Assembly (NCBI GenBank): GCA_016207885.1
Contig: JACQZE010000030.1
Span: 1 to 64,000, forward strand
Source: Nitrospirota bacterium
GTDB taxonomy: Bacteria; Nitrospirota; Thermodesulfovibrionia; UBA6902
Direction: 5' to 3'
DNA: 64,000 nucleotides
Part shown: in pieces, positions 54,087-63,042 of the stretch
Layout of the letters: every line of letters begins with the position of its first letter
How positions within the stretch are numbered: position 1 is the first letter of the stretch
The notes under the pieces: model-generated
The model's input: the letters and a program-made list of their open reading frames with translations, nothing else
The model's database searches: none
What the model was told of the DNA's origin: nothing
Translations under genes and position numbers: made by a program

Positions 54087-55586
54087 ATGCGTAGATCAAT
54101 GTCTTATCTGTTACTGCTTTTCATTTTTATCATTGTCGTTGGATTAACGGCAACCCAGTCATTTGCCCAGGATAATTTGCAAAAAGGTATTGCAGAGTAC
54201 AATGCTGAAAATTATGACGAGTCCCTTCAGTTATTTAAAGAGGCAAGGCGGGAACAGCCCGGCTCTTCAACTGCCGCATACTATCTCGGGCTTGCCTATG
54301 AACAGGTCGGCCAGCTTGACGATGCTGTAGTGCAGTACAAAGATGCAATCAGTATCAAGCCGTCTGAAAAAAAGGCATACACAAAGCTGTTGGAGGTTGT
54401 TTATGTCCAGAATGACCTTGCCGGCGCAAAGAGTTATCTTGCACAGGCCGTGGAAGACGGGGTCAGTCCTGCTGACCTTTCGTTTTTAAACGGTATAGCC
54501 TATCTTCTGGAAAACAAAAACAGCGATGCTATAGCAGCCTTTAATAATGCTAAAGAGCTTGACACTTCTTTAGCTCAAAGAGCGAATTTATACATAGGGA
54601 TAGCATATGCCCGGGATAACGAGTTAGATAAGGCAAGCGCAAGCCTTAATGCTGCTGTTGCCATTGACCCCGCATCTGAGCTTGCATTCTATGCTATGGA
54701 GCAGCAGAGTGCCCTTGCCGGCTTAATGGACAAGCGGCAGGCATGGAATTTTATGTTAAGCGCCGCAGTTCAGTATGATGATAATCTTGTTATAAAGCCC
54801 TTAATGGATATCCCGGGAGTTGCAGATGTTTCCGGTGAAGAAGATGTCAGCATTGCAGCCATATTTGATGCTAAATACAGAAGAAAATTTGATGGCCCGT
54901 GGTTTTTAAATGCGGGTTATAAGTTTTATTCTAACAATTACAGTGAATCCCATACCCATAATTATCTGGTTCAGAAGTTATCAGTAACCCCGGGTTATAA
55001 TTTAAGCGCGGGCAATATTTTTCTCCCTGTGGAATTGCAACATGTATTTATTGATAACAAACAATATGCATATCTCGTTTCTATCAATCCCACTATAAAG
55101 TTCATAATGGATGTCGGGCATATCGGCGAGTTTTCTCTTGGATATCTTCGAAGGGATATGTTAGATGCTCCTTCTTCCAATGCCGATGACAGGGATGGTG
55201 ATGTTTACAGCGCCGGCATCGGTTATCAGCACCCTACTCACGAAGGCCATGGCTTATTTAAAGCAGGCTACGAACTTTCCAAGGACTATACTGACGGTGA
55301 AAACTGGTCTAACATCGGCAACAGGCTTAATATCGGAGCGATCATTCCATTAAAGGATAAAGTAGACCTTACTCTTACAGGTGATGTTTTTCTACAGGGG
55401 TATGAAAAAATAAATGATACCAAGAGAAGGGACAGGACTTATAACGGGTCGGCAAACGTGAAGTGGCAGGTAAAGAACGACATAAGTCTGAATTTTCAGT
55501 ATGCTCATACAAGGGCAGACTCAAACGTCTCTCTTTATGATTACAGACGAAACGTATATACAACGGCAGTTGAATATAACTTTTAA
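54087..55586 (+). CDS. TPR protein with outer-membrane beta-barrel domain
   Basis: The 499-residue protein has a signal peptide (ends SFA) and four to five TPR repeats (AEYNAENYDESLQLFKEA, AYYLGLAYEQVGQLDDAV, ...). From about residue 225 a beta-barrel domain ends in EYNF, with the terminal Phe of outer-membrane barrels. AAGGAGGT precedes the start. The stop overlaps the ATG of the FecR-domain gene (TAATG). This architecture is typical of surface export or assembly proteins; the cargo may be the large PKD protein two genes later, which is inference. Confidence 0.82.
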   Translation: MRRSMSYLLLLFIFIIVVGLTATQSFAQDNLQKGIAEYNAENYDESLQLFKEARREQPGSSTAAYYLGLAYEQVGQLDDAVVQYKDAISIKPSEKKAYTKLLEVVYVQNDLAGAKSYLAQAVEDGVSPADLSFLNGIAYLLENKNSDAIAAFNNAKELDTSLAQRANLYIGIAYARDNELDKASASLNAAVAIDPASELAFYAMEQQSALAGLMDKRQAWNFMLSAAVQYDDNLVIKPLMDIPGVADVSGEEDVSIAAIFDAKYRRKFDGPWFLNAGYKFYSNNYSESHTHNYLVQKLSVTPGYNLSAGNIFLPVELQHVFIDNKQYAYLVSINPTIKFIMDVGHIGEFSLGYLRRDMLDAPSSNADDRDGDVYSAGIGYQHPTHEGHGLFKAGYELSKDYTDGENWSNIGNRLNIGAIIPLKDKVDLTLTGDVFLQGYEKINDTKRRDRTYNGSANVKWQVKNDISLNFQYAHTRADSNVSLYDYRRNVYTTAVEYNF

Positions 55587-56389
55587 TGGGGGGCATGATG
55601 GCAAATATAATGGATAATAGGTTAAAGATAAAGTATATCTTTTTTGTTATTGCTGCGGCAGCCTGCCTGCTTTATTCCAGGGCTGAAGCGGCTGAAGCGG
55701 TGGGTAAGTTCACATCAGTAGAAGGCAGGGTTGACGTGCTGAGAGGCGGGGAGCTTCCTTCGATTGCAGTAAATGCCGGAGATGTTATCTACATAAAAGA
55801 TACTGTGAGAAGCAAGAGCAGTTCAACCGCCCAGATATTATTCAATGACGGCAACGTCCTGACCATTGAGCAGAGGAGCAGGATAAACATAAGCGAGTAT
55901 TACTCTGATGGTTCATCAGATGGGGTTATTGGCCTCTCAAAGGGTAAAATAAATGTTGTTGTTGCCAAAGATCTGCTTAAGGATGCGGGCAGCACCTCAG
56001 GCAAAAAATTTGAGATACATACGCCGAATGCGGTAGCAGGCGTCAGGGGCACATGTTATTCGGTCGCGTTTTCCAATTTATTTACTTTTGTTAATTCTCA
56101 AGGTGAAAGAAAATGTTCAAAACCGGGTAACGTCTATGTTTACAATATAAACAATGTGGAATATGTTGTAATTGTTCCGCCGGATGGGTATGGTTTTGTT
56201 CCGGGAGAAGGCTATCCGGTTGTCACGAATGATCCTGTTTTCGGCGATCCAGCTATAGCGCCTCCCGCAGGCTGTAACGGCGCTTTTTGCATTGCATTGC
56301 CTCTTATTGACTTCCCTATGAATATACGCGGCAAACAGGGTGACTTTGAATTGCTTGAAAAGAACCCGCTTCCGCCGAGCAATGATTAA
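55586..56389 (+). CDS. FecR-domain exported protein
   Basis: The protein of up to 267 residues has a signal peptide (ends AEA) and a FecR domain (GRVDVLRGG, AGDVIYIKDTVRSKSSSTAQI, IHTPNAVAGVRGTCYSV). The start is uncertain among three ATG codons (55586, 55595, 55598). FecR domains outside iron transport often anchor to cell walls or sense signals. It contains several Cys (CYSV, CSKPG, CNGAFC). It follows the TPR-barrel gene without a gap. Confidence 0.85.
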   Translation: MGGMMANIMDNRLKIKYIFFVIAAAACLLYSRAEAAEAVGKFTSVEGRVDVLRGGELPSIAVNAGDVIYIKDTVRSKSSSTAQILFNDGNVLTIEQRSRINISEYYSDGSSDGVIGLSKGKINVVVAKDLLKDAGSTSGKKFEIHTPNAVAGVRGTCYSVAFSNLFTFVNSQGERKCSKPGNVYVYNINNVEYVVIVPPDGYGFVPGEGYPVVTNDPVFGDPAIAPPAGCNGAFCIALPLIDFPMNIRGKQGDFELLEKNPLPPSND

Positions 56390-56457
56390 GGTGAATATAT
56401 GAACCGTCAATTTAGAAGATTATATAATTATTTCAATATAAATAGAGGGAGATCATT

Positions 56458-59406
56458 ATGAAAAGGGAAAAGTTTTTCAAACTATTCTTTATGAAGACTT
56501 TTATTTTACCAATCTTTGCATTGGCATTATTATTAGGCTCTGCCCAGCTGGCATTTTCAGCGCCGCCGGTTGTAAAGACCGTGCCATGGGTTTCCAGTAA
56601 CTCGCTCATCCCGCATTCTACCTGGAGCGGGAGGCAGATCACCCTGAAGGGAACATCAGATGTGGAAGGTGGGAACATACAGTACACATGGGATTTCGGG
56701 GACGGCTCTGCTGTAGCGACAGGGACTGTAAGCAATAAATATGTTGTTGAGGCGGCTCACACATACACAGGTAATCCGGGCGATATCTTTACCGCAAGGC
56801 TGACAGTACAGAACACAACTACATTCGAATCAGCCAGCAAGGTCTATTTCGTACAGATACTTGAAAATATCCTTGATACGCAGGTCAATGTGGCTATAGA
56901 TGAGGGACTGTGGCGGCTTCACAAGACAATGACCCGTACAACACTTGATTCACAGGATGCTGGCCACTGGGAATCAGGTTGCAGTTATAACTGTACAAGT
57001 TATGCGGTAATAAACCCTGCCAATGTGACCGCATTCTTTGTCAATGGGCATCTGGAGACGAGTCCTGACAGCAACCCTTACAAAGAGACGGTACAGCGCG
57101 CCATGCGCTGGGTATTTAACAGATTAACTACTGTTGCCATTGGTAATCATACATATCCTGCGCCTATCGGCACTGTCAACCCTGACAGCAACGGAAACGG
57201 GTTAGGTGTATTGGTCAATGATTATGATACTGGATATCAGGGCGGCATGTTCATGGATGCCATCGTTGCCAGCGGCACACCGCTTGCGTTTACCACTACA
57301 GGGCCTGCCAACATTACAGGCAGAACATATAGCGGGATTTTGCAGGACATGGTGGATGCCTATGCATGGGGCCAGAGTTATTCAGGTTATTACTATGGCG
57401 GTTGGACCTATAATCTATCCGGTAACAGTTCTACCAGTGATAATTCGACAAACCAGTGGGCAGCAATAGGCTTGATTGCTGCAAAGGAGTTCCCTCTTGT
57501 TACAGTTCCGCAGTGGGTCATAGATGCAAATATAAATTCCGTCAATGTTACACAGAGTGTAAACGGATATTTTGGATACACCAATCAAAGCGAGGGTAAT
57601 GCATGGGGATATCAGGCTCTTACACCCTCAGGCATGGTTCAGATGGCAATGGATGGTATCGGGCGCGGTGACGCCAGATGGGACAGGTCTGAGAACTATG
57701 AGAGAAACAATTTCTGTAATAACCCGGCTAATGGGGCTTATAGTTCACTACGTGCTTACTATTACGGCTTGTTCTCTTTTACCAAGTCGATGCTTCTGCA
57801 TGACCCTAATGGTGACGGCATTCCTACTTCTATAGATACCTTAGCCAACCAGCCGGGCGGTGCGAATCCTATCGACTGGTATTCGGCAGAGGTTTCCAAT
57901 GACGATCCGTGCGACGGTGTTGCCAAGACCCTGGTAAACGGCCAGAATGCCGCAGGTTATTGGTCTGGGCATAACTATACCAGTACACAATACCCGTTTG
58001 AAACAGCATGGGCGATAATCATGCTTAACCGTACTGTATTCTCATCCGGCGTTCCTGTAGCTGTTGCCAAGTCTACACCTAACCCCGGTGTTGCGATGGG
58101 CACGATCACCCTGGACGGTTCCGACTCATTCCATCAGGATCCTGAAAAAATGATAGTTCAATGGGACTGGGATATTGACAATGACGGCCAGTATGATGAC
58201 GCGACAGGGATCACTGCAACGCATATCTTCCCTGCGCTTGGTGACTATCAAGTCGGGCTTAAGGTAACAGATAATAACGCAGATACTGATACTACAGTCA
58301 TAACCGTTATGATCAAAGAACCGCCGCTTGGCCCTACTGCCGAGGCAGGAGGCCCATATCAGCTCTGTCCGCATTTAACGCCCTGGATACTGGACGGAAC
58401 TGCTTCAATAAACCCTGATGAGGGATTGCATCAGAGTTCCTGTTCTGATTGCCCCGGAGACACTATCGGGGAGTATGCCTGGGACTTAGACAACGACGGC
58501 GAGTTTGATGACGCTACTGGAGTACGGCCGGATGTGACGGCCTTCTTTACCGATCTTGGTTCTGGTGAGCACCTTATCCAGCTCAGGGTGACAGATACAA
58601 ACCACCTCTCTTTCCCCCTCAGTTGTGATGGCATCAATGACGGCGTTGGCGGCCCTGGTTGTGATCTTAGTGATACAGACACGGCCCAGGTGCTTCCATG
58701 TACTCTCTGGATCGTCACGGAAACCCTGCCTTCCGCGCCTGTGGGCACTGATTATTCGGTCATTGTTCGCGCTGCCGGAGGAACAGTTCCATACCTGTGG
58801 AGCATAACCAATAAAACAGCCTCTCCTGCGCTTATAGAGGACTTTGCCGATAATCCTGAGGATCTTCAGAATATGCTGGATAATCTTTCTATCGGCACTA
58901 ACCCTGACAACACAGGGGAACTGACATGGGAAGACCTTCCTCAGATAAAAGAGAATCCTGACCCTGACGACCCGATCTATTATATCGATTTCACTATCAG
59001 GGTGACAGACGGCGGCACCCGTGTGGCAACAGCGGTATTCAGATATACAGACCCTGATGCTACGACCAGCGCTCCTGATTCAAGCGGCGGCGGGAGTGGC
59101 GGCGGCTGCTTCATAGCCACCGCTGCATATGGCAGTTACCTGCATCCTGATGTCTATGTACTGAAGAGGTTCAGGGATAAATATCTGCTTACAAATAAAT
59201 TAGGCGATATGTTCGTGAAGACTTATTACAGATTCTCACCGCCAATGGCTGACTATATAGCAAAGCATGAGTCTCTCAGGTCTGCGGCGCGTATAGCTCT
59301 TACGCCTGTTGTGTATGGAGTGAAGTATCCTGCGGCATCATTCCTTGTGTTTGGATTTATTGCTGTGGCAGCAGGTTATGGCGTAAGGAAGAGAAGAAGA
59401 AAGTAA
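56458..59406 (+). CDS. Large PKD/toroid surface protein with CFI-box C-terminus
   Basis: The 982-residue protein has a signal peptide (ends LAFS), a PKD domain (YTWDFGDGS near residue 80) and a central region that resembles prenyltransferase-like alpha/alpha toroids ([24 protein letters not shown]). Two further PKD-like domains ([26 protein letters not shown]) follow. The C-terminus reads [13 protein letters not shown], then a Leu/Arg-rich segment, a hydrophobic helix and KRRRK: the CFI-box type sorting-like tail. This suggests the protein is sorted to the cell surface and processed. A cargo/transport role with the TPR-barrel and FecR genes is inferred. Confidence 0.9.
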   Translation: MKREKFFKLFFMKTFILPIFALALLLGSAQLAFSAPPVVKTVPWVSSNSLIPHSTWSGRQITLKGTSDVEGGNIQYTWDFGDGSAVATGTVSNKYVVEAAHTYTGNPGDIFTARLTVQNTTTFESASKVYFVQILENILDTQVNVAIDEGLWRLHKTMTRTTLDSQDAGHWESGCSYNCTSYAVINPANVTAFFVNGHLETSPDSNPYKETVQRAMRWVFNRLTTVAIGNHTYPAPIGTVNPDSNGNGLGVLVNDYDTGYQGGMFMDAIVASGTPLAFTTTGPANITGRTYSGILQDMVDAYAWGQSYSGYYYGGWTYNLSGNSSTSDNSTNQWAAIGLIAAKEFPLVTVPQWVIDANINSVNVTQSVNGYFGYTNQSEGNAWGYQALTPSGMVQMAMDGIGRGDARWDRSENYERNNFCNNPANGAYSSLRAYYYGLFSFTKSMLLHDPNGDGIPTSIDTLANQPGGANPIDWYSAEVSNDDPCDGVAKTLVNGQNAAGYWSGHNYTSTQYPFETAWAIIMLNRTVFSSGVPVAVAKSTPNPGVAMGTITLDGSDSFHQDPEKMIVQWDWDIDNDGQYDDATGITATHIFPALGDYQVGLKVTDNNADTDTTVITVMIKEPPLGPTAEAGGPYQLCPHLTPWILDGTASINPDEGLHQSSCSDCPGDTIGEYAWDLDNDGEFDDATGVRPDVTAFFTDLGSGEHLIQLRVTDTNHLSFPLSCDGINDGVGGPGCDLSDTDTAQVLPCTLWIVTETLPSAPVGTDYSVIVRAAGGTVPYLWSITNKTASPALIEDFADNPEDLQNMLDNLSIGTNPDNTGELTWEDLPQIKENPDPDDPIYYIDFTIRVTDGGTRVATAVFRYTDPDATTSAPDSSGGGSGGGCFIATAAYGSYLHPDVYVLKRFRDKYLLTNKLGDMFVKTYYRFSPPMADYIAKHESLRSAARIALTPVVYGVKYPAASFLVFGFIAVAAGYGVRKRRRK

Positions 59407-59421
59407 AACACACAGTTACTC

Positions 59422-59460
59422 AAAAGACCCCTTTGCCAAAAGCAAAGGGGTCTTTTTTTT
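59422..59460 (+). terminator. Strong terminator after the CFI-box gene
   Basis: A 15-base perfect stem (59422-59436 with 59442-59456), a five-base loop and a T run. Confidence 0.96.
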
Positions 59461-59508
59461 GGTTCATGCTGAGCTATATAAGCTAAACACACAACTATTG
59501 CGTTAGGC

Positions 59509-59531
59509 GTCATTCCGGCTTGTCCGGAATC
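59509..59531 (+). repeat. Palindromic repeat, inverted copy of 24297-24319
   Basis: GTCATTCCGGCTTGTCCGGA plus ATC is the exact reverse complement of 24297-24319, 35 kb away. It is followed by GAATTCCCCCTTA and then a GGGGGAGATAGGGGGA segment (59580-59594) of another repeat type. Confidence 0.9.
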
Positions 59532-59605
59532 TGTTTTTTGAATTCCCCCTTAGAAAAGCCAACAGTAGGCGCTTTAAGCGGGGGAGATAGGGGGATGTTG
59601 AAATA

Positions 59606-59640
59606 AAACACACCCCTAACCCCTCTTATTAGAGGGGAAG
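59606..59640 (+). repeat. C-rich hairpin of the CCCCTCTTA repeat type
   Basis: CCCCTCT (59620-59626) pairs with AGAGGGG (59631-59637). It resembles the larger hairpin at 61197-61243 and overlaps the 3' end of the radical SAM gene. Confidence 0.7.
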
Positions 59641-60897
59641 ATTCCGGTGATGGTCAAAGTCGCATTCAAGCTGCATGTATGTGCAGCGATGGCAGACAAA
59701 ATCATTTGGGAAGGCAAGGCTGTATTTTTTTCTTAACCCGGATTGAGAGATATTTAATTTCATAAAATAATCAAGAACTGAATCAAGGGGAAATTTCTTT
59801 ACAGAGACAGATGTGAAGGGCCATTGAATTGAATAGAGCGGAAGTATACCGTGCTTAAGAAGCCATTCTGTGCCTGATACGCATGATTTGAGAGCATCTT
59901 CAATATCCTGAAAAGCATTCTCCATGTTAAGCTCTATCCCAGCGACAAAGGCTGACATAACATTTCCCTGACCGAATATTTCGACTGCTTCAAGCAGCCC
60001 TCTTATCCACCCCTCGCGGCCGATGAAATGAGCCTTGCCGGGGCAGGCTTTTTCCCAGAGGCCTTCATCCCAGACCTCAAGATTAAAGCAGGCGCCGGTC
60101 ACACCGGCGTCTCTCAGGCGCAGCATGGCGTCACGCTTGAGTGCGGATGACCCGCAGCATACAGGGATATTTGATCTGTTGACCTTTTTAAGCGCCTCTG
60201 CCAACTGGAGGTAGCGTTTTCCCTCTTCATCAATGTCAGTCATGCTGCCGCCGACAAGGTAAAAATGTTTTATCTCAGGTGACGCTTCTACGCAAACTTC
60301 CATAAGCCTGTTAAGGTGTTCGCTGCTGATATCGCCTGTTCCTGATCTCTGGCCGAGTATCTTTGTGCGTTTATCTGGCACACCGTAGTGGCAGAATTTA
60401 CAACGGTAGCTTTCCCCTGTCCTTGTATCTATATGCTGAAAGTATTCACACCCCGGCGTGGGGTTCAAAATAAGCATATCTCCGTGCTGCGCAACTCCTG
60501 CCTGTGTCATAGGAGTTCCGTCGAGTGTACTTTTCTGATGCCATAGAGGTTTCTTCTGGAAATCAACCCTGGCTACCTTTTCATCCCATTCCATCAGCAT
60601 ATAGCCTGCTCCATCCTTCACAATTCTGTAAGGGCTTTTGCCATTGCCGAGGATCCTCACAAGGCCGCCGTCTTCAAGAACTATCAAATATGGGATATTG
60701 ATGCTTGCTTCGCCTGTTGGGTTTTCTTCGCCTTCCTGAAAACGGTAGGGCTGCCAATTCGGGATCGTCCATTCGCCGGCTTCACCCAGTTCAGGAGTGT
60801 ATCTAAGGCCATTAAAAAGGAGGTCGGTCTTGATCAGGACCGGAAGCGGAACCTCAGGATATTTTGTTTGGAGATATTTTATCCTTGACTCTTTCAC
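59629..60897 (-). CDS. Radical SAM-like protein with atypical cysteine spacing
   Basis: The 422-residue protein starts at GTG 60897, which overlaps the previous stop (GTGA). Its cluster motif has first Cys in TPGCEYF and the other two in RCKFCHYG, with 15 residues between instead of three (CX15CX2C). The GGSMTD segment and later strands fit a TIM-barrel. A C-terminal FVCHRCTYMQLEC may hold a second cluster. The N-terminal 140 residues form a separate beta domain (YLIVLEDGGLVRILG). The reaction is unknown. Confidence 0.8.
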   Translation of the reverse strand: MKESRIKYLQTKYPEVPLPVLIKTDLLFNGLRYTPELGEAGEWTIPNWQPYRFQEGEENPTGEASINIPYLIVLEDGGLVRILGNGKSPYRIVKDGAGYMLMEWDEKVARVDFQKKPLWHQKSTLDGTPMTQAGVAQHGDMLILNPTPGCEYFQHIDTRTGESYRCKFCHYGVPDKRTKILGQRSGTGDISSEHLNRLMEVCVEASPEIKHFYLVGGSMTDIDEEGKRYLQLAEALKKVNRSNIPVCCGSSALKRDAMLRLRDAGVTGACFNLEVWDEGLWEKACPGKAHFIGREGWIRGLLEAVEIFGQGNVMSAFVAGIELNMENAFQDIEDALKSCVSGTEWLLKHGILPLYSIQWPFTSVSVKKFPLDSVLDYFMKLNISQSGLRKKYSLAFPNDFVCHRCTYMQLECDFDHHRNLPL

Positions 60898-61172
60898 TTT
60901 TGTCCCATATTTTTGAAATAGGCGGTAGGTGCAACAGGTATGACCTCAATGTTGACATACTTCTCAAAAGGCGCTATCAGAGAATCAATCTTATCTTTAG
61001 AATCAGACTCAAGGATCGCAAAGTTTTTCTTCCAGTCCAGAGACGAGTAATCTCCGACAAGCCGGACATTAGAAGGTATGTTGTCATAAAAAGTGTTCAT
61101 CATACCTCCAAGAATTTTATACTCATCTTCAGTCAGCCCGCTTTTCGTCTCATTGATCAGGATAAACAGCAT
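60894..61172 (-). CDS. Small DUF3303/YciI-like protein
   Basis: The 92-residue protein has the layout of a dimeric ferredoxin-like domain (MLFILINETKSGLTEDEY at the start; EVIPVAPTAYF at the end). It precedes and overlaps the radical SAM gene by four bases, so a small partner or regulator role is likely. AAGGAG precedes the ATG. Confidence 0.72.
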   Translation of the reverse strand: MLFILINETKSGLTEDEYKILGGMMNTFYDNIPSNVRLVGDYSSLDWKKNFAILESDSKDKIDSLIAPFEKYVNIEVIPVAPTAYFKNMGQK

Positions 61173-61196
61173 ATCAGAACTCCTTTTAATTTAAAT

Positions 61197-61243
61197 AACT
61201 CCCCCTCGCCCCCTCTTAAATTAAGAGGGGGTTGGGGGGAGTT
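61197..61243 (+). repeat. Long imperfect hairpin, CCCCTCTTA type
   Basis: AACTCCCCCT...CCCCCTCTTA pairs with TAAGAGGGGGTT...GGGGGAGTT around a short AAT loop. It lies between the YdjY-like and DUF3303-like genes. It may end transcription of the YdjY-like gene but has no T run on the - strand side. Confidence 0.75.
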
Positions 61244-61247
61244 ATTA

Positions 61248-61982
61248 TCATTTATTAAGTGACTTAACTTTTAATATGACTTTTGTTCCAACAGGCGGAG
61301 CTGTCTTTTTATTGACCACCATCATTCCGTATGGCACAAGCCCTGACTCTGTGGCGGCATCAATGATGGCGGCAGGATCATGCACAAATCCGATAAGTAT
61401 GCCGTCCATCTGCGCCATGTATTGTCCGTCCGGAAGAATGGTCGAGCCTGTATAGACCCAGCGCATTGAAGAGAGCGCAGCCTTCTTCCCTGCGTCATAG
61501 ATCAACTCCTCGGCGCGAAGGCTTTTATTCTTTCCGCCATCTTCCCACTCAACCCATATCTCGACCTGATCTCCTTCAGGGGAATCAGGGTCAAAATGAA
61601 ACTTCGCAGCCTTGCCCTTTTTCTGATCGAGGCCTATGAGTATCAATGCCAGATTGAACTCATAGGCATTTGAGTCCATCTCAAGTATGGTTTCGTATAA
61701 TTTGTGCCCGCCTTTGACAGCCGCGAGATATTCAATGGTTCCTTCGTTCATATGCCAGATGCCGGGGACGGTAATCTCTTTCAGGTCAGTATCAACAGTG
61801 ACGCTGCCTATCCGGTATTTCCCATTGCCAAGGGATTCGGCGCTGGGTATCTGCACTTTTTCATTAATTGAAGGGCCGTGAGGTATTTTGTTTACCTGAG
61901 CCTCCTTTTCAGCTGATGCGTCAGCCCAAAATATAAATACTGAAAAAGCCGGAACCAGTGTCAATGATAATATTCTTTTCAT
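61248..61982 (-). CDS. YdjY-domain exported protein
   Basis: The 244-residue protein has a signal peptide (ends ASA) and the YdjY domain (VPGIWHMNEGTIEYLAAVK, YETILEMDSNAYEFNLALI, GQYMAQMDGILIGFVHDPA). YdjY domains occur in exported proteins, sometimes next to ferredoxin-like domains, and the function is unclear. Its start overlaps the methyltransferase stop (ATGA). Confidence 0.8.
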   Translation of the reverse strand: MKRILSLTLVPAFSVFIFWADASAEKEAQVNKIPHGPSINEKVQIPSAESLGNGKYRIGSVTVDTDLKEITVPGIWHMNEGTIEYLAAVKGGHKLYETILEMDSNAYEFNLALILIGLDQKKGKAAKFHFDPDSPEGDQVEIWVEWEDGGKNKSLRAEELIYDAGKKAALSSMRWVYTGSTILPDGQYMAQMDGILIGFVHDPAAIIDAATESGLVPYGMMVVNKKTAPPVGTKVILKVKSLNK

Positions 61983-62980
61983 GGTTTAACTCCTTGTATG
62001 ACAGTATGCGGCATCGGAGGGGGCAGGGGAACGCTGCTGATATCCCTGAATCCCGCCTCTGTGAGCCACTGGATGATTTCTGAAATGGAATGTACCGTGC
62101 CGAACTCGCTTGTGAGCATCATATTCACTCCGAAGAGCATGACGAACGGCGGGCCGTCCTTTTCTTTATTGCAAAAAACATCATTCACTGCAAAGAGGCC
62201 TCCGGGTTCAAGCGACTGAAATGCCTTGGCTATGAGCATACGGCAGGTGTCAGGATTTTCTCTGTGGAAGATCCCTGAATTAAGTACGCAGTCATTGCCT
62301 TCAGGGTAGGGGGTCTTTGTGTAGTCTCCCTCAATTGCATGAACTCTGCCTTCCATTTTATATTCTTTGATAATATCCCTGGCAATCGCAACAACGCCGG
62401 GAAGGTCCATGACTGTTGAAGTCAGGCCCGGGTTCTTCTGCGCAAGGAGGATGGAATAGGTGGCAGGCCCGCCGCCTATATCAAGAAGCCTTTTCCGTCC
62501 GGCAAAGTCTATCTTTGCCGCCAAAGACCTGCCGACCCCGAGTGCGCGGTTGTGCATTCCCAAAACAAAATGCCTTGTCTTTTCAGCGTCCTCCCCAAGT
62601 ATGGTCTCAGGCCTTAAAGCGGGTTTTCCCGACCTGAGCGTATCTTCCAGTTTACCCCAGACAGGATAGAGATCATCGCTGTATTTAAATGCTTCTCCGA
62701 GGTATGCAGGGCTTCCCTGGATCAGGAAGGTTTCCGCAACCGCTGAATTTTTATACTTCTCATTCTGCTTTTCAAGAAGCCCGAGTGAAACACACGCGTT
62801 CAGGAATAACCCGGTATGATGGGCTGCCGTGCCGAGTTCACCGGCTATCTCTGAAACGGTTTTTTCATTCTTGCCGATCCTGGAAAAAAGATTCAGCCTG
62901 TTTGCGGTGAGAAAGACGGATGAATCCCAGTACGCAGTTGCAAGTTTAAATAGAACTGAAGGGTTTATATCCATATTCAT
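61979..62980 (-). CDS. O-methyltransferase with dimerisation domain
   Basis: The 333-residue enzyme has an N-terminal winged-helix dimerisation domain (NLFSRIGKNEKTVSEIAGEL) and a Rossmann domain (LLDIGGGPATYSILLAQKNP, VMDLPGVV, VHAIEGDY). This is the caffeate/BchU-like O-methyltransferase class. The substrate is unknown. The catalytic His region reads GIFHRENPDT. AAGGAG precedes the start. Confidence 0.86.
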   Translation of the reverse strand: MNMDINPSVLFKLATAYWDSSVFLTANRLNLFSRIGKNEKTVSEIAGELGTAAHHTGLFLNACVSLGLLEKQNEKYKNSAVAETFLIQGSPAYLGEAFKYSDDLYPVWGKLEDTLRSGKPALRPETILGEDAEKTRHFVLGMHNRALGVGRSLAAKIDFAGRKRLLDIGGGPATYSILLAQKNPGLTSTVMDLPGVVAIARDIIKEYKMEGRVHAIEGDYTKTPYPEGNDCVLNSGIFHRENPDTCRMLIAKAFQSLEPGGLFAVNDVFCNKEKDGPPFVMLFGVNMMLTSEFGTVHSISEIIQWLTEAGFRDISSVPLPPPMPHTVIQGVKP

Positions 62981-63042
62981 TAAAAAGCTCCTTGCGGGAT
63001 TTGATACTGATTTTTATTGCTCAGGCCGCTGTTTATTATTTA

